40,696 nt of DNA from Acidovorax sp. (GCF_016783915.1 NZ_JADHVT010000031.1:1-40696), one strand, 5' to 3'; shown: positions 17,109 through 26,782, counted from the stretch's first letter. The notes: generated from the sequence alone by a model not told the origin. Made by a program: numbers and translations.

Positions 17109-19829
17109 ATGCAGGACCGCCCCGACCCCGACGCGCTGCTGCAGCGCATCCAGCAAGAGCAGGCCCAGCAGCAGCGCGGGCGGCTCAAGGTGTTTTTTGG
17201 CGCCTGCGCCGGGGTGGGCAAGACCTTTGCCATGCTGTCCGCCGCCCGGGCGGCACAGGCGCAGGGCCTGCCCGTCACCATCGGCGTGGTCGAAACGCAT
17301 GGCCGCACCGACACCGAGGCGCTGACCGCACACCTGCCGCGCCTGCCGCTGCGCGCCCTGCCCTACAAAGACCGCACCCTGCCCGAGTTTGACCTGGACG
17401 CCGCCCTGGCCTGGGGCGCTGCGAACCCCGAGGGCCTGGTGCTGCTGGACGAGCTGGCCCACAGCAATGTGGCCGGATCGCGCCACCCCAAACGCTGGCA
17501 AGACGCCGAGGAACTGCTGGCCGCAGGCATCGACGTGTGGTCCACCATGAACGTGCAGCACCTGGAGAGCCTGAACGACATCGTCAGCGGCATCACCGGC
17601 ATCCGCGTGTGGGAGACGGTGCCCGACCAGTTTTTTGACGCTGCCGACGAAGTGGTGGTGGTCGACCTGCCGCCCGACGAGCTGCTGGCGCGCCTGAAAG
17701 CCGGCAAGGTCTACTTGCCCCAGCAGGCCGAGCGCGCCGCCGCCAATTTCTTTCGCAAAGGCAACCTGCTGGCCCTGCGCGAGCTGGCCCTGCGCCGCAC
17801 CGCCGACCGGGTGGACGACGAAATGCGCGCCTACCGCCGCGCCAGCACCACCACCGCCGAGGCCGTGTGGCCCAACCGCGAGGCCCTGCTGGCCTGCGTG
17901 GGCACCGGCGACAACACCGAAAAAGTGGTGCGCAGCTGCGCCCGCCTGGCCGCCCAGCTCGACCTGCCTTGGCACGCCGTGCACGTGGAAACGCCCGAGC
18001 AGCAAGGCCAGTCGGCCAACCTGCACCCGCAGGTGGAACGCACGCTGAAGATCGCCCAGCAACTGGGAGCCACCGCCTGCGCCGTGCTGCCCGCCGCCCA
18101 GCGCGCCCCGGCCCTGGTGCGCTATGCGCGCGAACACAACCTGGTGCGCGTGGTGATGGGCCGCAGCGCCCGCCGCTGGCCCTGGCAGGCCACGCTGGCA
18201 GAGCAGATCGGGCAAAGTGCCAGCGACCTGGACCTGCTGCAGGTCGGCACGCCGGCGGGCCGCAGAGGCAGCACCAACAGCACCAGAGCCGCCCCCCGCA
18301 TCCCTCCGGCCACCACGCGTCCGCCCTTCTGGCCTGGCTATATAGCCGCAGCCCTGGCCTGCTGCATTGCAGCCGTCATCGCCACGCCGCTGGCCAATGT
18401 GCTGGAGCTGACCAATATCGTCATGCTGTTTTTACTGGTGGTGGTGGGCGTGGCGCTGCGCTTTGGTCGCGGCCCGGCCATCATGGCGGCGTTCCTGGGC
18501 GTGGGGTTCTTTGACTTCTTCTTTGTGCCGCCCCGCTTCAACTTTGCGGTGAGCGACGCGCAGTACGTCGTCACCTTCGCCGTGATGCTGGTGGTGGCCC
18601 TGGTGGTGGGCCAGCTCACCGCCGGGCTCAAGGTGCAGGCCGAGGCCGCCACCGACCGTGAGCACCGCGTGCGCAGCCTGTACGACATGGCGCGTGATTT
18701 GTCTGCCGCGCTGCTGCCCGAACAGGTGGCCGAGATTGGAGGGCGCTTCATCACCGGTGAATTCAGCGCGGGCAGCACCCTAGTGGTGGCCGACGATGAC
18801 AACCGCCTGCAGGTGCTGCCCGGTGGCACGGCCCCGGTGGACATGGCCGTGGCGCAATGGGCGTTTGAGCGCGGCGAGCCTGCGGGCCGGGGCACAGACA
18901 CCTTGCACTCCAGCCCCACGCTGGTGCTGCCCCTGAAGGCGCCCATGCGCATCCGTGGTGTGCTGGTGGTGGCCATGCCACACGACCAAGTGCCGGGCGT
19001 GGAACCGCGCCGCCTGCTGCAGACCTGCGCATCGCTGCTGGCCATTTCGCTCGAACGCATCCACTACATCGACGTGGCGCAAAAGAGCACCGTGCAGATC
19101 GAGTCCGAGCGGCTGCGCAACTCGCTGCTCTCGGCCATCTCGCACGATTTGCGTACGCCGCTGGCCTCGCTGGTCGGCCTGGCCGAATCGCTGGCCATGG
19201 TGCATCCGCCCCTGCCTGCCCACCAACAAGAGCTGACCGGCGCCATCCAGCAATCGGCCCAGCGCATGAGCGCACTGGTCAACAACCTGCTGGACATGGC
19301 CCGCCTGGAGGCCGGTGCCGTGCAGCTCAACAAGGCCTGGCAGCTGCTGGAAGAAGTGGTGGGCAGTGCCCTGGCCGCCAGCGCCCCCGCCATCGCAGCG
19401 CACCGCATCGAAGTGAACCTGCCGGGCGACCTGCCCCTGCTACAGATCGACGCCGTGCTGATGGAGCGCGTGCTGGTCAACCTGCTGGAAAACGCCGCCA
19501 AGTACACGCCCGCCAGCACTGCCATCCGTATCAGCGCCCAGGCGCAAAGCGATGCGGTGGCCTTGAGCATCACCGACGAAGGCCCGGGCCTGCCCAAAGG
19601 CCGCGAAGAGCTGCTGTTTGAAAAGTTCGAGCGCGGCGCCCGCGAAAGCGCCACGCCCGGCGTGGGCCTGGGGCTGGCCATCTGCCGCGCCATCGTGCAG
19701 GCGCATGGTGGCAGCATTTGGGGCGATACCATCCTCAACGCCCAGGGCCAGCCAGCCGGAGCGCGCTTTACGCTGCTGCTGCCACGCGGCACACCGCCCA
19801 CCGACCTGGGCGATGATGCCGACGCCTGA
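17109..19829 (+). CDS. kdpD: Osmosensitive potassium-channel sensor histidine kinase KdpD
   Basis: A 906-residue sensor kinase, close to E. coli (894). In order: the KdpD domain with Walker A GACAGVGKT (residues 31-39) and the LLDELAHSNVAGSRHPKRW segment; a UspA-like domain (LLACVGTGDNTEKVV); four membrane helices around residues 415-510; a GAF-like region; the HisKA box ISHDLRTPLASL with phospho-acceptor H679; and an ATPase domain with LVNLLENAAKYTP, DEGPGLPKG and GVGLGLAICRAIV. I chose ATG 17109; a GTG at 17103 is also possible, and a TTG at 17067 lies in the repeat. KdpD responds to low K+ and phosphorylates KdpE. Confidence 0.96.
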   Translation: MQDRPDPDALLQRIQQEQAQQQRGRLKVFFGACAGVGKTFAMLSAARAAQAQGLPVTIGVVETHGRTDTEALTAHLPRLPLRALPYKDRTLPEFDLDAALAWGAANPEGLVLLDELAHSNVAGSRHPKRWQDAEELLAAGIDVWSTMNVQHLESLNDIVSGITGIRVWETVPDQFFDAADEVVVVDLPPDELLARLKAGKVYLPQQAERAAANFFRKGNLLALRELALRRTADRVDDEMRAYRRASTTTAEAVWPNREALLACVGTGDNTEKVVRSCARLAAQLDLPWHAVHVETPEQQGQSANLHPQVERTLKIAQQLGATACAVLPAAQRAPALVRYAREHNLVRVVMGRSARRWPWQATLAEQIGQSASDLDLLQVGTPAGRRGSTNSTRAAPRIPPATTRPPFWPGYIAAALACCIAAVIATPLANVLELTNIVMLFLLVVVGVALRFGRGPAIMAAFLGVGFFDFFFVPPRFNFAVSDAQYVVTFAVMLVVALVVGQLTAGLKVQAEAATDREHRVRSLYDMARDLSAALLPEQVAEIGGRFITGEFSAGSTLVVADDDNRLQVLPGGTAPVDMAVAQWAFERGEPAGRGTDTLHSSPTLVLPLKAPMRIRGVLVVAMPHDQVPGVEPRRLLQTCASLLAISLERIHYIDVAQKSTVQIESERLRNSLLSAISHDLRTPLASLVGLAESLAMVHPPLPAHQQELTGAIQQSAQRMSALVNNLLDMARLEAGAVQLNKAWQLLEEVVGSALAASAPAIAAHRIEVNLPGDLPLLQIDAVLMERVLVNLLENAAKYTPASTAIRISAQAQSDAVALSITDEGPGLPKGREELLFEKFERGARESATPGVGLGLAICRAIVQAHGGSIWGDTILNAQGQPAGARFTLLLPRGTPPTDLGDDADA

Positions 19830-19929
19830 TTCCGTTTCCAAATCATTCGTGTCTAGGCGTGAAGCCGCAGACAGTGCCTTAGCACGGCAAGGCGAAGCAA
19901 CAACGACACGGATGATTTGGAAACGGAAT
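19829..19929. repeat. 101-bp inverted-repeat element between kdpD and kdpE
   Basis: The arms are 19829-19853 and 19905-19929, 25 bases each with one mismatch (24 of 25 pair). The left arm reads ATTCCGTTTCCAAATCATTC and then GTGTC. The 51-base loop contains a further small hairpin (GCCTT ... AAGGC, near 19876-19893). The left arm starts on the last base of the kdpD stop codon, and kdpE starts 20 bases after the right arm. The flush position and symmetry suggest an inserted repeat element. I seem to recall similar sequences elsewhere in Burkholderiales but cannot confirm that here. There is no transposase and no T-tract. Confidence 0.8.
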
Positions 19930-19949
19930 GACACCCTAGCATTCATGCC

Positions 19950-20660
19950 ATGACCGATCTGCCCACCCACATCCTCATCGTTGAAGACGAAGCCGATATC
20001 CGCCGCTTTGTGCGCCTGACGCTGGAGAGTGAGGGCCACACCGTGCACGAGGCCGCCACCCTGCAGCGCGGCCTGATCGAGGCCGGCACCCGCCGCCCCG
20101 ACCTGGTGGTGCTGGACCTGGGCCTGCCCGATGGCGACGGCGTCGATTTGATACGCGACCTGCGCACCTGGTCGGCCATGCCCATCATCGTGCTCTCGGC
20201 CCGCAGCGCCGAATCGAGCAAGATCGCGGCGCTGGACGCCGGGGCCGACGACTATCTGGTCAAGCCCTTTGGCTCGGGCGAGCTGATGGCCCGCGTGCGT
20301 GCCCAGCTGCGCCGCAGCCAGCGCGCATCCGGCGCCGAAGCCACACCCGTCATCCAGTTCGGCCCCATCACCGTGGACCTGGCCCGCCGCACGGTAGAGC
20401 GCCGCACGGCAGACGATGGCAGCGAGGCCCTGCATCTCACGCCCATCGAATACAAGCTGCTCACCCATCTTGCATCCCAACCTGATCGGGTCATCACCCA
20501 CGCCCAGCTGCTCAAGGCCGTGTGGGGCCCAGGCCACGCCGAAGACACGCACTACGTGCGTGTGCACATGGCCAACCTGCGCAAGAAAGTGGAGAACAAC
20601 GCATCGATGCCCCGACATTTGCGGACCGAGGCGGGGGTAGGTTATCGGTTTGTACTTTGA
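19950..20660 (+). CDS. kdpE: KdpE response regulator (OmpR/PhoB family)
   Basis: A 236-residue regulator. The receiver domain has the acidic pair ED (residues 12-13), phospho-acceptor D56 (VVLDLGLPDGDG) and the conserved Lys in YLVKPFG. The C-terminal winged helix contains LTPIEYKLLTHLASQPDRVI and the recognition region around DTHYVRVHMANLRKKVE, ending in TEAGVGYRFVL. It should activate the kdp operon in response to KdpD, and the phased repeats at 12081-12131 are the likely target. It is separated from kdpD by the 101-bp inverted-repeat element instead of the common start-stop overlap. Confidence 0.96.
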   Translation: MTDLPTHILIVEDEADIRRFVRLTLESEGHTVHEAATLQRGLIEAGTRRPDLVVLDLGLPDGDGVDLIRDLRTWSAMPIIVLSARSAESSKIAALDAGADDYLVKPFGSGELMARVRAQLRRSQRASGAEATPVIQFGPITVDLARRTVERRTADDGSEALHLTPIEYKLLTHLASQPDRVITHAQLLKAVWGPGHAEDTHYVRVHMANLRKKVENNASMPRHLRTEAGVGYRFVL

Positions 20661-20681
20661 GTCCCGGGGATAAGTACCTGT

Positions 20682-22172
20682 TTATAGAAGCACGATGTCG
20701 TACTGCTCCTGCCCCATCGCGCTTTCCGATTGCAGCGAGATCGGCTTCTTGATGAAGTCCGAGAGACCGGCCAGGTGCTGGCTTTCTTCATCCAGGAACA
20801 ACTCGACTACCCGCGCGGACGCCACTACGCGGAACTCGCGCGGGTTGAACTGGCGGGCTTCGCGAAGGATCTCGCGCAGGATGTCGTAGCACACGCTGCG
20901 CGCGGTCTTCACGCTGCCCTTGCCCTGGCACACCTCGCAGGGCTCGCACAGCATGTGCGCCAGTGATTCGCGGGTGCGCTTGCGCGTCATCTCCACCAGG
21001 CCCAGTTGCGAGAACGTGCCGGACGACATGGTCTTGACCCGGTCGCGCGCGAGCTGCTTCTTGAACTCCGACAGCACGGCCTGCTGGTGGTCGTCCCGCA
21101 CCATGTCGATGAAGTCCACGATGATGATGCCGCCCAGGTTGCGCAGACGCAGCTGGCGGGCAATGGCCTGGGCGGCCTCCAGGTTGGTCTTGAAGATGGT
21201 GTCGTCGAAATTGCGCGCGCCCACATAGCCACCGGTGTTCACGTCGATGGTGGTGAGCGCCTCCGTCTGGTCCACGATGAGGTAGCCGCCCGATTTCAAA
21301 TCGACCCGGCGGCCCAGGGCCTTGGCCACCTCTTCGTCAATGGAGTACAGGTCAAAAATGGGCCGCTCGCCCTTGTAGTGCTGCAGCTTGCCAGCGGCTG
21401 CGGGCATGAACTCTTGCCCGAACGCACGCAGGCGCTGGAACTGCTCCATCGAATCCAGGCGGATGGTCTGCGTGTGGTCGCCCACCAGGTCGCGCAGCAC
21501 GCGCTGCAGCAGGTCCAGGTCCTGGTGCAAGAGCGACATGGCGGGCAGCTTGAGCGATGCCTCCTTGATGCGCGCCCAGGTCTTGCGCAGGTAGGCGATG
21601 TCTTCGGCCAGCTCGGCATCGGTGGAATCTTCGCCGTTGGTGCGCAGGATGAAGCCACCACCACCGCCCGTGGATTTGTCGCCCACCAGCGCCTGCAGCC
21701 GCGCACGCAGCGCATCGCGCTCGGCGGGCGGGATCTTCTGCGACACGCCCACATGGTCATCCTGCGGCAAAAACACCAGCAGGCGACCGGCAATGCTGAT
21801 CTGCGTGGACAACCGCGCACCCTTGGTGCCAATCGGGTCCTTGATGACCTGCACCATGAGCGCCTGCCCCTCGAACACCTGTTTTTCAATCGGTACCTGC
21901 GGCTCGTTCTTGCGGGCAAATGCGGGCGGCTCGCCATCGGGCTGGCGCTGCCACACATCGGCCACGTGCAAGAAGGCCGCACGCTCCAGCCCGATGTCGA
22001 TAAAGGCCGACTGCATGCCTGGCAGCACGCGCGAGACCTTGCCCAGATAGACATTGCCGACCAGGCCGCGCTCCAGCGTGCGCTCGATGTGCAGCTCCTG
22101 CACGGCGCCGTGCTCCACCACGGCCACCCGGGTTTCCTGGGGGGACCAATTGATCAGGATGTCTTGTTGCAT
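20682..22172 (-). CDS. rng: Ribonuclease G
   Basis: A 496-residue RNase E/G-family endoribonuclease that matures the 5' end of 16S rRNA and degrades mRNA. An S1-like RNA-binding domain (GNVYLGKVSRVLPGMQSAFI) follows the opening ILINWSPQETRVAVVE. The catalytic acids fit D310 (TIDVNTGGYVG) and D353 (VDFIDM), the same 43-residue spacing as D303 and D346 of E. coli RNase E. The zinc-link cysteines are in CEPCEVCQGKG. No long C-terminal scaffold is present, so this is RNase G, not E. It is the last gene of the minus-strand block and converges with kdpE across 21 bases without a clear terminator. Confidence 0.95.
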   Translation of the reverse strand: MQQDILINWSPQETRVAVVEHGAVQELHIERTLERGLVGNVYLGKVSRVLPGMQSAFIDIGLERAAFLHVADVWQRQPDGEPPAFARKNEPQVPIEKQVFEGQALMVQVIKDPIGTKGARLSTQISIAGRLLVFLPQDDHVGVSQKIPPAERDALRARLQALVGDKSTGGGGGFILRTNGEDSTDAELAEDIAYLRKTWARIKEASLKLPAMSLLHQDLDLLQRVLRDLVGDHTQTIRLDSMEQFQRLRAFGQEFMPAAAGKLQHYKGERPIFDLYSIDEEVAKALGRRVDLKSGGYLIVDQTEALTTIDVNTGGYVGARNFDDTIFKTNLEAAQAIARQLRLRNLGGIIIVDFIDMVRDDHQQAVLSEFKKQLARDRVKTMSSGTFSQLGLVEMTRKRTRESLAHMLCEPCEVCQGKGSVKTARSVCYDILREILREARQFNPREFRVVASARVVELFLDEESQHLAGLSDFIKKPISLQSESAMGQEQYDIVLL

Positions 22173-22217
22173 GGCTTGGTGGTGGTTGTCTATTGTTCGC
22201 GTCGCTCGGATCGCAAC

Positions 22218-22832
22218 TTAGATCGCAAATTCCGCGGCGCGCAGCAGCTGCGCGGTCTCGTACATCGGCAGCCCCATGATGCCCGAATAGCTGCCCGCCA
22301 GGTGCTCCACATACGCCGCCGCCCGGCCCTGGATGCCGTAGGCGCCTGCCTTGCCCAGCGGCTCGCCCGTAGCCACATACGCCTCAATCTGCGCAGGTGC
22401 CATGGGCGCGAAAGTGACGCGCGATACCGACAGGGCCGTCAGCCGTTTGGTGCCTACCTGCAGAGCCACAGCGGTCAGCACGCGGTGCTCGTGCCCTGCC
22501 AGTTCAGCCAGCATGCGTGCCGCATGCGCGGCATCGTCGGGCTTGCCATAGATGGTGCGGCCCAGGGCCACGGTGGTGTCGGAACACAGGATGGGCGCAT
22601 CCGGTAACTGGCGCCGCGCACGCCGGGCCACGGCCGCGTCAAGCTTGAGGGCCGTCACGCGCTCTACATACGCTGTGGGCACTTCGCCGGGCAGCACCAC
22701 CTCGATGGCTTCGGCGTCCTCTGCCTCGTCACCCTCCACATTGGGCAGCAGCAGCTCGTGGCGCACGCCCAGCTGTTCAAGCAACTGGCGGCGGCGCGGG
22801 CTTTGGGAGGCGAGGTAGATGAAGTCGGGCAT
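22218..22832 (-). CDS. maf: Maf/YhdE-type nucleoside triphosphate pyrophosphatase
   Basis: A 204-residue Maf protein, a house-cleaning pyrophosphatase acting on non-canonical or pyrimidine NTPs. Features are the N-terminal [16 protein letters not shown] loop, the CSDTTVALG segment with the catalytic Asp, and [17 protein letters not shown], followed by [14 protein letters not shown]. The [14 protein letters not shown] form is that of the dTTP/UTP-cleaving YhdE subgroup. It lies between rlmH and rng in the conserved block, with a dispersed repeat directly upstream. Confidence 0.92.
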   Translation of the reverse strand: MPDFIYLASQSPRRRQLLEQLGVRHELLLPNVEGDEAEDAEAIEVVLPGEVPTAYVERVTALKLDAAVARRARRQLPDAPILCSDTTVALGRTIYGKPDDAAHAARMLAELAGHEHRVLTAVALQVGTKRLTALSVSRVTFAPMAPAQIEAYVATGEPLGKAGAYGIQGRAAAYVEHLAGSYSGIMGLPMYETAQLLRAAEFAI

Positions 22833-22847
22833 GAACGGATTTTGAAC

Positions 22848-22895
22848 AAAAATCGGCTCTAGCGCTTATTCATCAAGCGCTAGCAGCTATGAAAA
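22848..22895. repeat. Dispersed intergenic repeat, copy 3 (most symmetrical)
   Basis: Contains the perfect palindrome CTAGCGCTT (22859-22867) / AAGCGCTAG (22875-22883) with a 7-base loop, followed by CAGCTATGAAAA. It lies in the 100-base gap between rlmH and maf and can form a hairpin in the operon mRNA. Confidence 0.85.
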
Positions 22896-22932
22896 CAGGA
22901 GTATCACAGACCATCATCGCAAAGGGTCTGCT

Positions 22933-23400
22933 TCATTCACGATGGTAAGGATGCCCGGCGTTCACCGACCAGGCGCGGTACAGCTGCTCGATGAGCAACA
23001 CCCGCACCATGGCGTGGGGAAGGGTCAGGTCGGACAGGCGAATGCGTTCGTGCGCGGCCTGGCGAAAGGCAGGGTCCAGCCCGTCGGGGCCACCGATGAC
23101 CAATGCCACATCGTCACCGCCCAGTTGCCAGCCCTTGAGCCGTTCGGCCAGGGCCTTGGTGGTGAGGTTGGTACCGCGCTCGTCCAGTGCCACCACGCGC
23201 GTGCCACGCGGAATGGCGGCTTCGATGCGCTCGCGCTCGGCGGCGTAGAGCGTCTCCAGCGTCTTGGAGCCGCGCGGCTCGGTCTTGACGGCCTTGAGCT
23301 CGACCTTGAGTTCAGGTGGAAAACGTTTGGCGTAATCGTCGTACGCGGTCTGCGCCCAGTCGGGCACCCGCTGACCGACCGCCACTATCAGCAGCTTCAT
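22933..23400 (-). CDS. rlmH: 23S rRNA (pseudouridine1915-N3)-methyltransferase RlmH
   Basis: A 155-residue SPOUT-fold methyltransferase that methylates pseudouridine 1915 in helix 69 of 23S rRNA using SAM. The knot region [13 protein letters not shown] and the C-terminal [20 protein letters not shown] plus HRE are diagnostic. Length equals E. coli RlmH (155). It follows rsfS after 73 bases; both act on the large ribosomal subunit. Confidence 0.96.
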   Translation of the reverse strand: MKLLIVAVGQRVPDWAQTAYDDYAKRFPPELKVELKAVKTEPRGSKTLETLYAAERERIEAAIPRGTRVVALDERGTNLTTKALAERLKGWQLGGDDVALVIGGPDGLDPAFRQAAHERIRLSDLTLPHAMVRVLLIEQLYRAWSVNAGHPYHRE

Positions 23401-23473
23401 GGATCAACCTGGATGCGTGAGGGAGTCACCGCTGCCGCGCGCAAGCGATGGAGCGCGCAGCAGCTGAAACGGA

Positions 23474-24337
23474 TCAGCCCTTGCTGCGAGCAGGTGCCTT
23501 CTTGGCCGCGGGCTTGGAGCCCGATGCGGAGGCTGGCTTGGCAGCTGCGCGCGCAGGGGACTTGGCAGCTGGCGACTTCTTGGCCGCAGGCTTCTTGGCG
23601 CCACCGGGCTTGACCACCACCGTCTTGACAGGGGTCTTGGTGGCTGCGGGCTTCTTGGTGGCAACTGCGCCAGTGGTCTTGCTGGCTGGCTTGGCGGTGC
23701 TTGTCTTGGCAGCCGATTTGGCAGGTGCTGCCTTGGCGGCGGTTTTTGCAGCGGGCTTGGGGGCTGTTTTGGCAGCAGTCTTCGCAGCGGTCTTGGCGAC
23801 CGCCTTGACGGTGGCCTTGCCCGAACGGGCGGCTACGGTGGAGGTCGCAGCCTTTTTGGCGGGCGCCTTGCCTGCGGCCTTGGCGTCCGACTTGGCAGCC
23901 TTCTGGGCCGACTTCTTCTCGGCCAATTCGGTGGCAGCGCTGGAAACCGGCTTGGCCGCGCCGAGCTTCAGGCGCACTGGGGTGTCGCCCCACAGCTCTT
24001 CCAGACGGTAGTACTGGCGGATGGCCGGTTGCATGATGTGCGCCACAGCCGCGCCGCAGTCCACGATGATCCATTCGCCGTTGTCTTCGCCTTCGATGCG
24101 GGGCTTGGAAAACCCGGCTTCCTTGACCGCGTCGCGCACGCTGGCGGCCAGGGCCTTGGTCTGGCGGTTGGAGGTACCCGATGCCACGATCACCCGTTCA
24201 AACAGCGGCGAGAGATGCTCGGTGTTGAAGACCTGGATGTCTTGCGCCTTGACGTCCTCCAGGCCATCGACGATGGCGCGCTGGAGTTTGGTGACGTCTT
24301 TTTTGGCGGCGGTTTCCGATTTGGTGGAGGTGGTCAT
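23474..24337 (-). CDS. rsfS: Ribosomal silencing factor RsfS with long Ala/Lys-rich tail
   Basis: Residues ~14-123 are a full RsfS/YbeB/Iojap domain (LQRAIVDGLEDVKAQDIQVF, then IVASGTSNRQTKALAASV and WIIVDCGAAVAHIMQP), which binds L14 and blocks joining of the subunits in starvation. From residue 124 a 164-residue tail follows, made almost only of Ala, Lys, Pro, Ser, Thr and Val, with many KPAAK, KTAAK and KKPAA units. Usual RsfS is 105-130 residues. The tail resembles histone H1-like or AlgP-type repeats and would be positively charged and disordered. The frame is continuous, so this is not a frameshift product. Upstream of it nadD, commonly found before rsfS, is absent. Confidence 0.93.
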   Translation of the reverse strand: MTTSTKSETAAKKDVTKLQRAIVDGLEDVKAQDIQVFNTEHLSPLFERVIVASGTSNRQTKALAASVRDAVKEAGFSKPRIEGEDNGEWIIVDCGAAVAHIMQPAIRQYYRLEELWGDTPVRLKLGAAKPVSSAATELAEKKSAQKAAKSDAKAAGKAPAKKAATSTVAARSGKATVKAVAKTAAKTAAKTAPKPAAKTAAKAAPAKSAAKTSTAKPASKTTGAVATKKPAATKTPVKTVVVKPGGAKKPAAKKSPAAKSPARAAAKPASASGSKPAAKKAPARSKG

Positions 24338-24480
24338 CAGGCGGTGATTTGAAAGGGAATGGAATCAATATAGCGTGCAACGCAGCGCACAGCCAGCGGG
24401 CTGAGCCTTGGGTGTTGCGCGGGTGTTGTGCTGAGGCGCTGCAGCAATATGAGGTGTTTTTGGCCTCTTGCGCTCATGTG

Positions 24481-24522
24481 AAAAGCGCGGGCAGCTATTG
24501 AAATTATAGCTTTTGCGCTTTT
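24481..24522. repeat. Dispersed intergenic repeat, divergent copy 4
   Basis: A nested palindrome: AAAAGCGC (24481-24488) pairs with GCGCTTTT (24515-24522), enclosing AGCTAT (24493-24498) and ATAGCT (24506-24511). It shares the AGCTAT and GCGC-TT parts of the family but not the whole sequence. It lies directly downstream of hemF in the 193-base gap to rsfS, where nadD would be expected. The rest of the gap shows no coding signal. Confidence 0.5.
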
Positions 24523-24530
24523 CAACACTT

Positions 24531-25502
24531 TCAACCCATTGCAGCAGCCTCGCCAGCCAGCCAGTCGCGTCGCACCAGAAAGCGCTGCAACAGCGCTGCC
24601 TCGGCCGAATCGGCAGCGTCCGAGCGCTGGTAAGACCAGGCCACCATCGGCGGCATGGACAGCAAAATGGACTCGGTGCGCCCACCCGACTGCAGGCCAA
24701 AGTGAGTACCCCGGTCCCAGACCAGGTTGAACTCCACATAACGGCCGCGGCGGTAGAGCTGGAAGTCCCGCTCGCGCTCGCCGTAGGGCGTGCCCTGGCG
24801 CTTTTCCACGATGGGCAGGTAGGCCTTCAAAAAGGCGTCGCCCACCGACTGCGTCATCGCCAGGCTCTGCTCAAAGCCCAGCTCCGAGAAGTCGTCATAG
24901 AACACGCCGCCCACGCCGCGCTGCTCGTTGCGGTGCTTGAGGAAGAAATACTCGTCGCACCACTGCTTGAAGCGCGGGTACTTGTCGTCGCCAAAGGCGC
25001 TGAGCGCATCGCGGCAGGTGCGGTGAAAGTGCACCGCATCCTCTTCGAAGCCGTAGTATGGCGTGAGGTCCATGCCACCGCCAAACCAGCAGGTGGGCGC
25101 CTGACCGGGGTGCCCGGCGGCGATCATGCGCACATTCATGTGCACCGTGGGCACATACGGGTTGCGCGGGTGGAACACCAGCGAAACGCCCATGGCCTCG
25201 AACGGCGCACCCGCCAGCTCGGGCCGGTGCTGCGTGGCCGAAGGCGGCAGTTGCGGGCCACGCACATGGCTGAAGCCGCAGCCTGCGCGTTCAAACACCC
25301 GGCCGCCTTCCATGATCTTGGTGATGCCATCGCCCTGCAACGGCTCACCAGGCGGCTTGCTCCAGGCATCGGCCAGAAAACGTGCACCGCCCTCGCCTTC
25401 CACGGCTTCCAGTGCATCGGTGATGCGCGCCTGCAGTCCCACCAGGTAGCCACGCACACGGGTCACCGTGTCGGCCGGGTTCAAGGTTTGAGCGTCTGCC
25501 AT
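24531..25502 (-). CDS. hemF: Oxygen-dependent coproporphyrinogen III oxidase
   Basis: A 323-residue HemF that converts coproporphyrinogen III to protoporphyrinogen IX with O2, in haem synthesis. Motifs are [46 protein letters not shown] and [20 protein letters not shown] plus [15 protein letters not shown]. The start overlaps the purD stop by one base (TGATG), so the two are translationally coupled. Presence of HemF points to aerobic growth. Confidence 0.97.
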   Translation of the reverse strand: MADAQTLNPADTVTRVRGYLVGLQARITDALEAVEGEGGARFLADAWSKPPGEPLQGDGITKIMEGGRVFERAGCGFSHVRGPQLPPSATQHRPELAGAPFEAMGVSLVFHPRNPYVPTVHMNVRMIAAGHPGQAPTCWFGGGMDLTPYYGFEEDAVHFHRTCRDALSAFGDDKYPRFKQWCDEYFFLKHRNEQRGVGGVFYDDFSELGFEQSLAMTQSVGDAFLKAYLPIVEKRQGTPYGERERDFQLYRRGRYVEFNLVWDRGTHFGLQSGGRTESILLSMPPMVAWSYQRSDAADSAEAALLQRFLVRRDWLAGEAAAMG

Positions 25503-26782
25503 CAGCTTTTCAGGGCTCGGAAGCCAATGTCGCGGCGGTACTGCGCGCCATCAAACTGGATGCCACGTGCCACGTCATACGCGCGCTGCTGAGCCTGCTT
25601 GACGCTGTCGGCCAGCACCGTCACGCACAACACGCGGCCACCGGTCACGCTGACCACGCCATCTTTGAGCTGCGTGCCCGCGTGGAACACCACGGCATCG
25701 TCTGCCTCCGTGGGCAGTCCGGTGATGGGGTCACCCTTGCGCGGGCTCTCCGGGTAGCCATGGGCGGCCATGACCACACCCAGCGCGGTGCGGCGGTCCC
25801 ACTGCAGCTCTACTTGATCGAGCTTGCCGTCGGCGGCAGCGGCCATCACGTCGCTGAAGTCGCTTTTCAGGCGCATCAGGATGGGCTGCGTCTCGGGGTC
25901 GCCCATGCGGCAGTTGAATTCGAGCGTCTTGGGCTGGCCCTTGGCGTCGATCATCAGGCCCGCATAGAGGAAGCCGGTGTAGGGAATGCCGTCCTTTTCC
26001 ATGCCACGGATGGTGGGCAGGATGATCTCGCGCATGGCGCGGGCATGCACATCGGCCGTGACCACAGGCGCGGGCGAATACGCGCCCATGCCGCCGGTGT
26101 TGGGGCCTTCATCGCCGTCTTTGAGGCGCTTGTGGTCCTGGCTGGTGGCCAGGGCCAGCACGTTCTTGCCGTCGCACAACACGATGAAGGAGGCTTCTTC
26201 GCCTTCGAGGAACTCCTCGATCACCACGCGCGCGCCACCTTCGTTGTGGGTCACGCCGTATTTGTTGTCCACCAGCATGAAGTCCACCGCATCGTGGGCT
26301 TCCTGCAGCGTCATGGCCACCACCACGCCCTTGCCAGCCGCCAGACCGTCGGCCTTGATGACGATGGGGGCACCCAGCCGGTCCACAAAGGCGTGGGCCG
26401 CAGCCGGTTCGGTGAAGGTGTCGTAGTCGGCCGTGGGGATGCCATGGCGGCGCATGAAGGCCTTGGAAAACGCCTTGGAGCTTTCGAGCTGGGCGGCGGC
26501 CTTGGTGGGGCCGAAGATGCGCAGGCCATTGGCGCGGAACTCATCGACCACACCGGCCGCCAGAGGCGCCTCGGGGCCCACCACCGTCAGCGCGATCTTC
26601 TCGGCCTGGGCCCAGGTGCGCAGCTCGCGCACGTCGGAAATGGCCACGTTTTCGAGCTTGGGGTTCAAGGCCGTGCCACCGTTACCTGGCGCCACAAACA
26701 CCTTGGTCACCTTGGGGGACTGGCTCAGTTTCCACGCCATTGCGTGTTCACGGCCGCCGCCACCAATCACAAGTACTTTCAT
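25502..26782 (-). CDS. purD: Phosphoribosylamine--glycine ligase
   Basis: A 426-residue GARS enzyme, the second step of de novo purine synthesis. It has the N-terminal [19 protein letters not shown], the ATP-grasp lid [34 protein letters not shown] and [14 protein letters not shown] chose the ATG at 26780-26782; an in-frame start at 26818 would add 12 residues unlike the family. AAAGG lies just upstream. Confidence 0.97.
   Translation of the reverse strand: MKVLVIGGGGREHAMAWKLSQSPKVTKVFVAPGNGGTALNPKLENVAISDVRELRTWAQAEKIALTVVGPEAPLAAGVVDEFRANGLRIFGPTKAAAQLESSKAFSKAFMRRHGIPTADYDTFTEPAAAHAFVDRLGAPIVIKADGLAAGKGVVVAMTLQEAHDAVDFMLVDNKYGVTHNEGGARVVIEEFLEGEEASFIVLCDGKNVLALATSQDHKRLKDGDEGPNTGGMGAYSPAPVVTADVHARAMREIILPTIRGMEKDGIPYTGFLYAGLMIDAKGQPKTLEFNCRMGDPETQPILMRLKSDFSDVMAAAADGKLDQVELQWDRRTALGVVMAAHGYPESPRKGDPITGLPTEADDAVVFHAGTQLKDGVVSVTGGRVLCVTVLADSVKQAQQRAYDVARGIQFDGAQYRRDIGFRALKS

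Noticed and set aside
23474-23970. The RsfS tail as a frameshifted or fused separate gene
   Set aside because: The frame is continuous from the RsfS domain to the stop, no ribosome site or start is evident at the junction, and composition is uniform.
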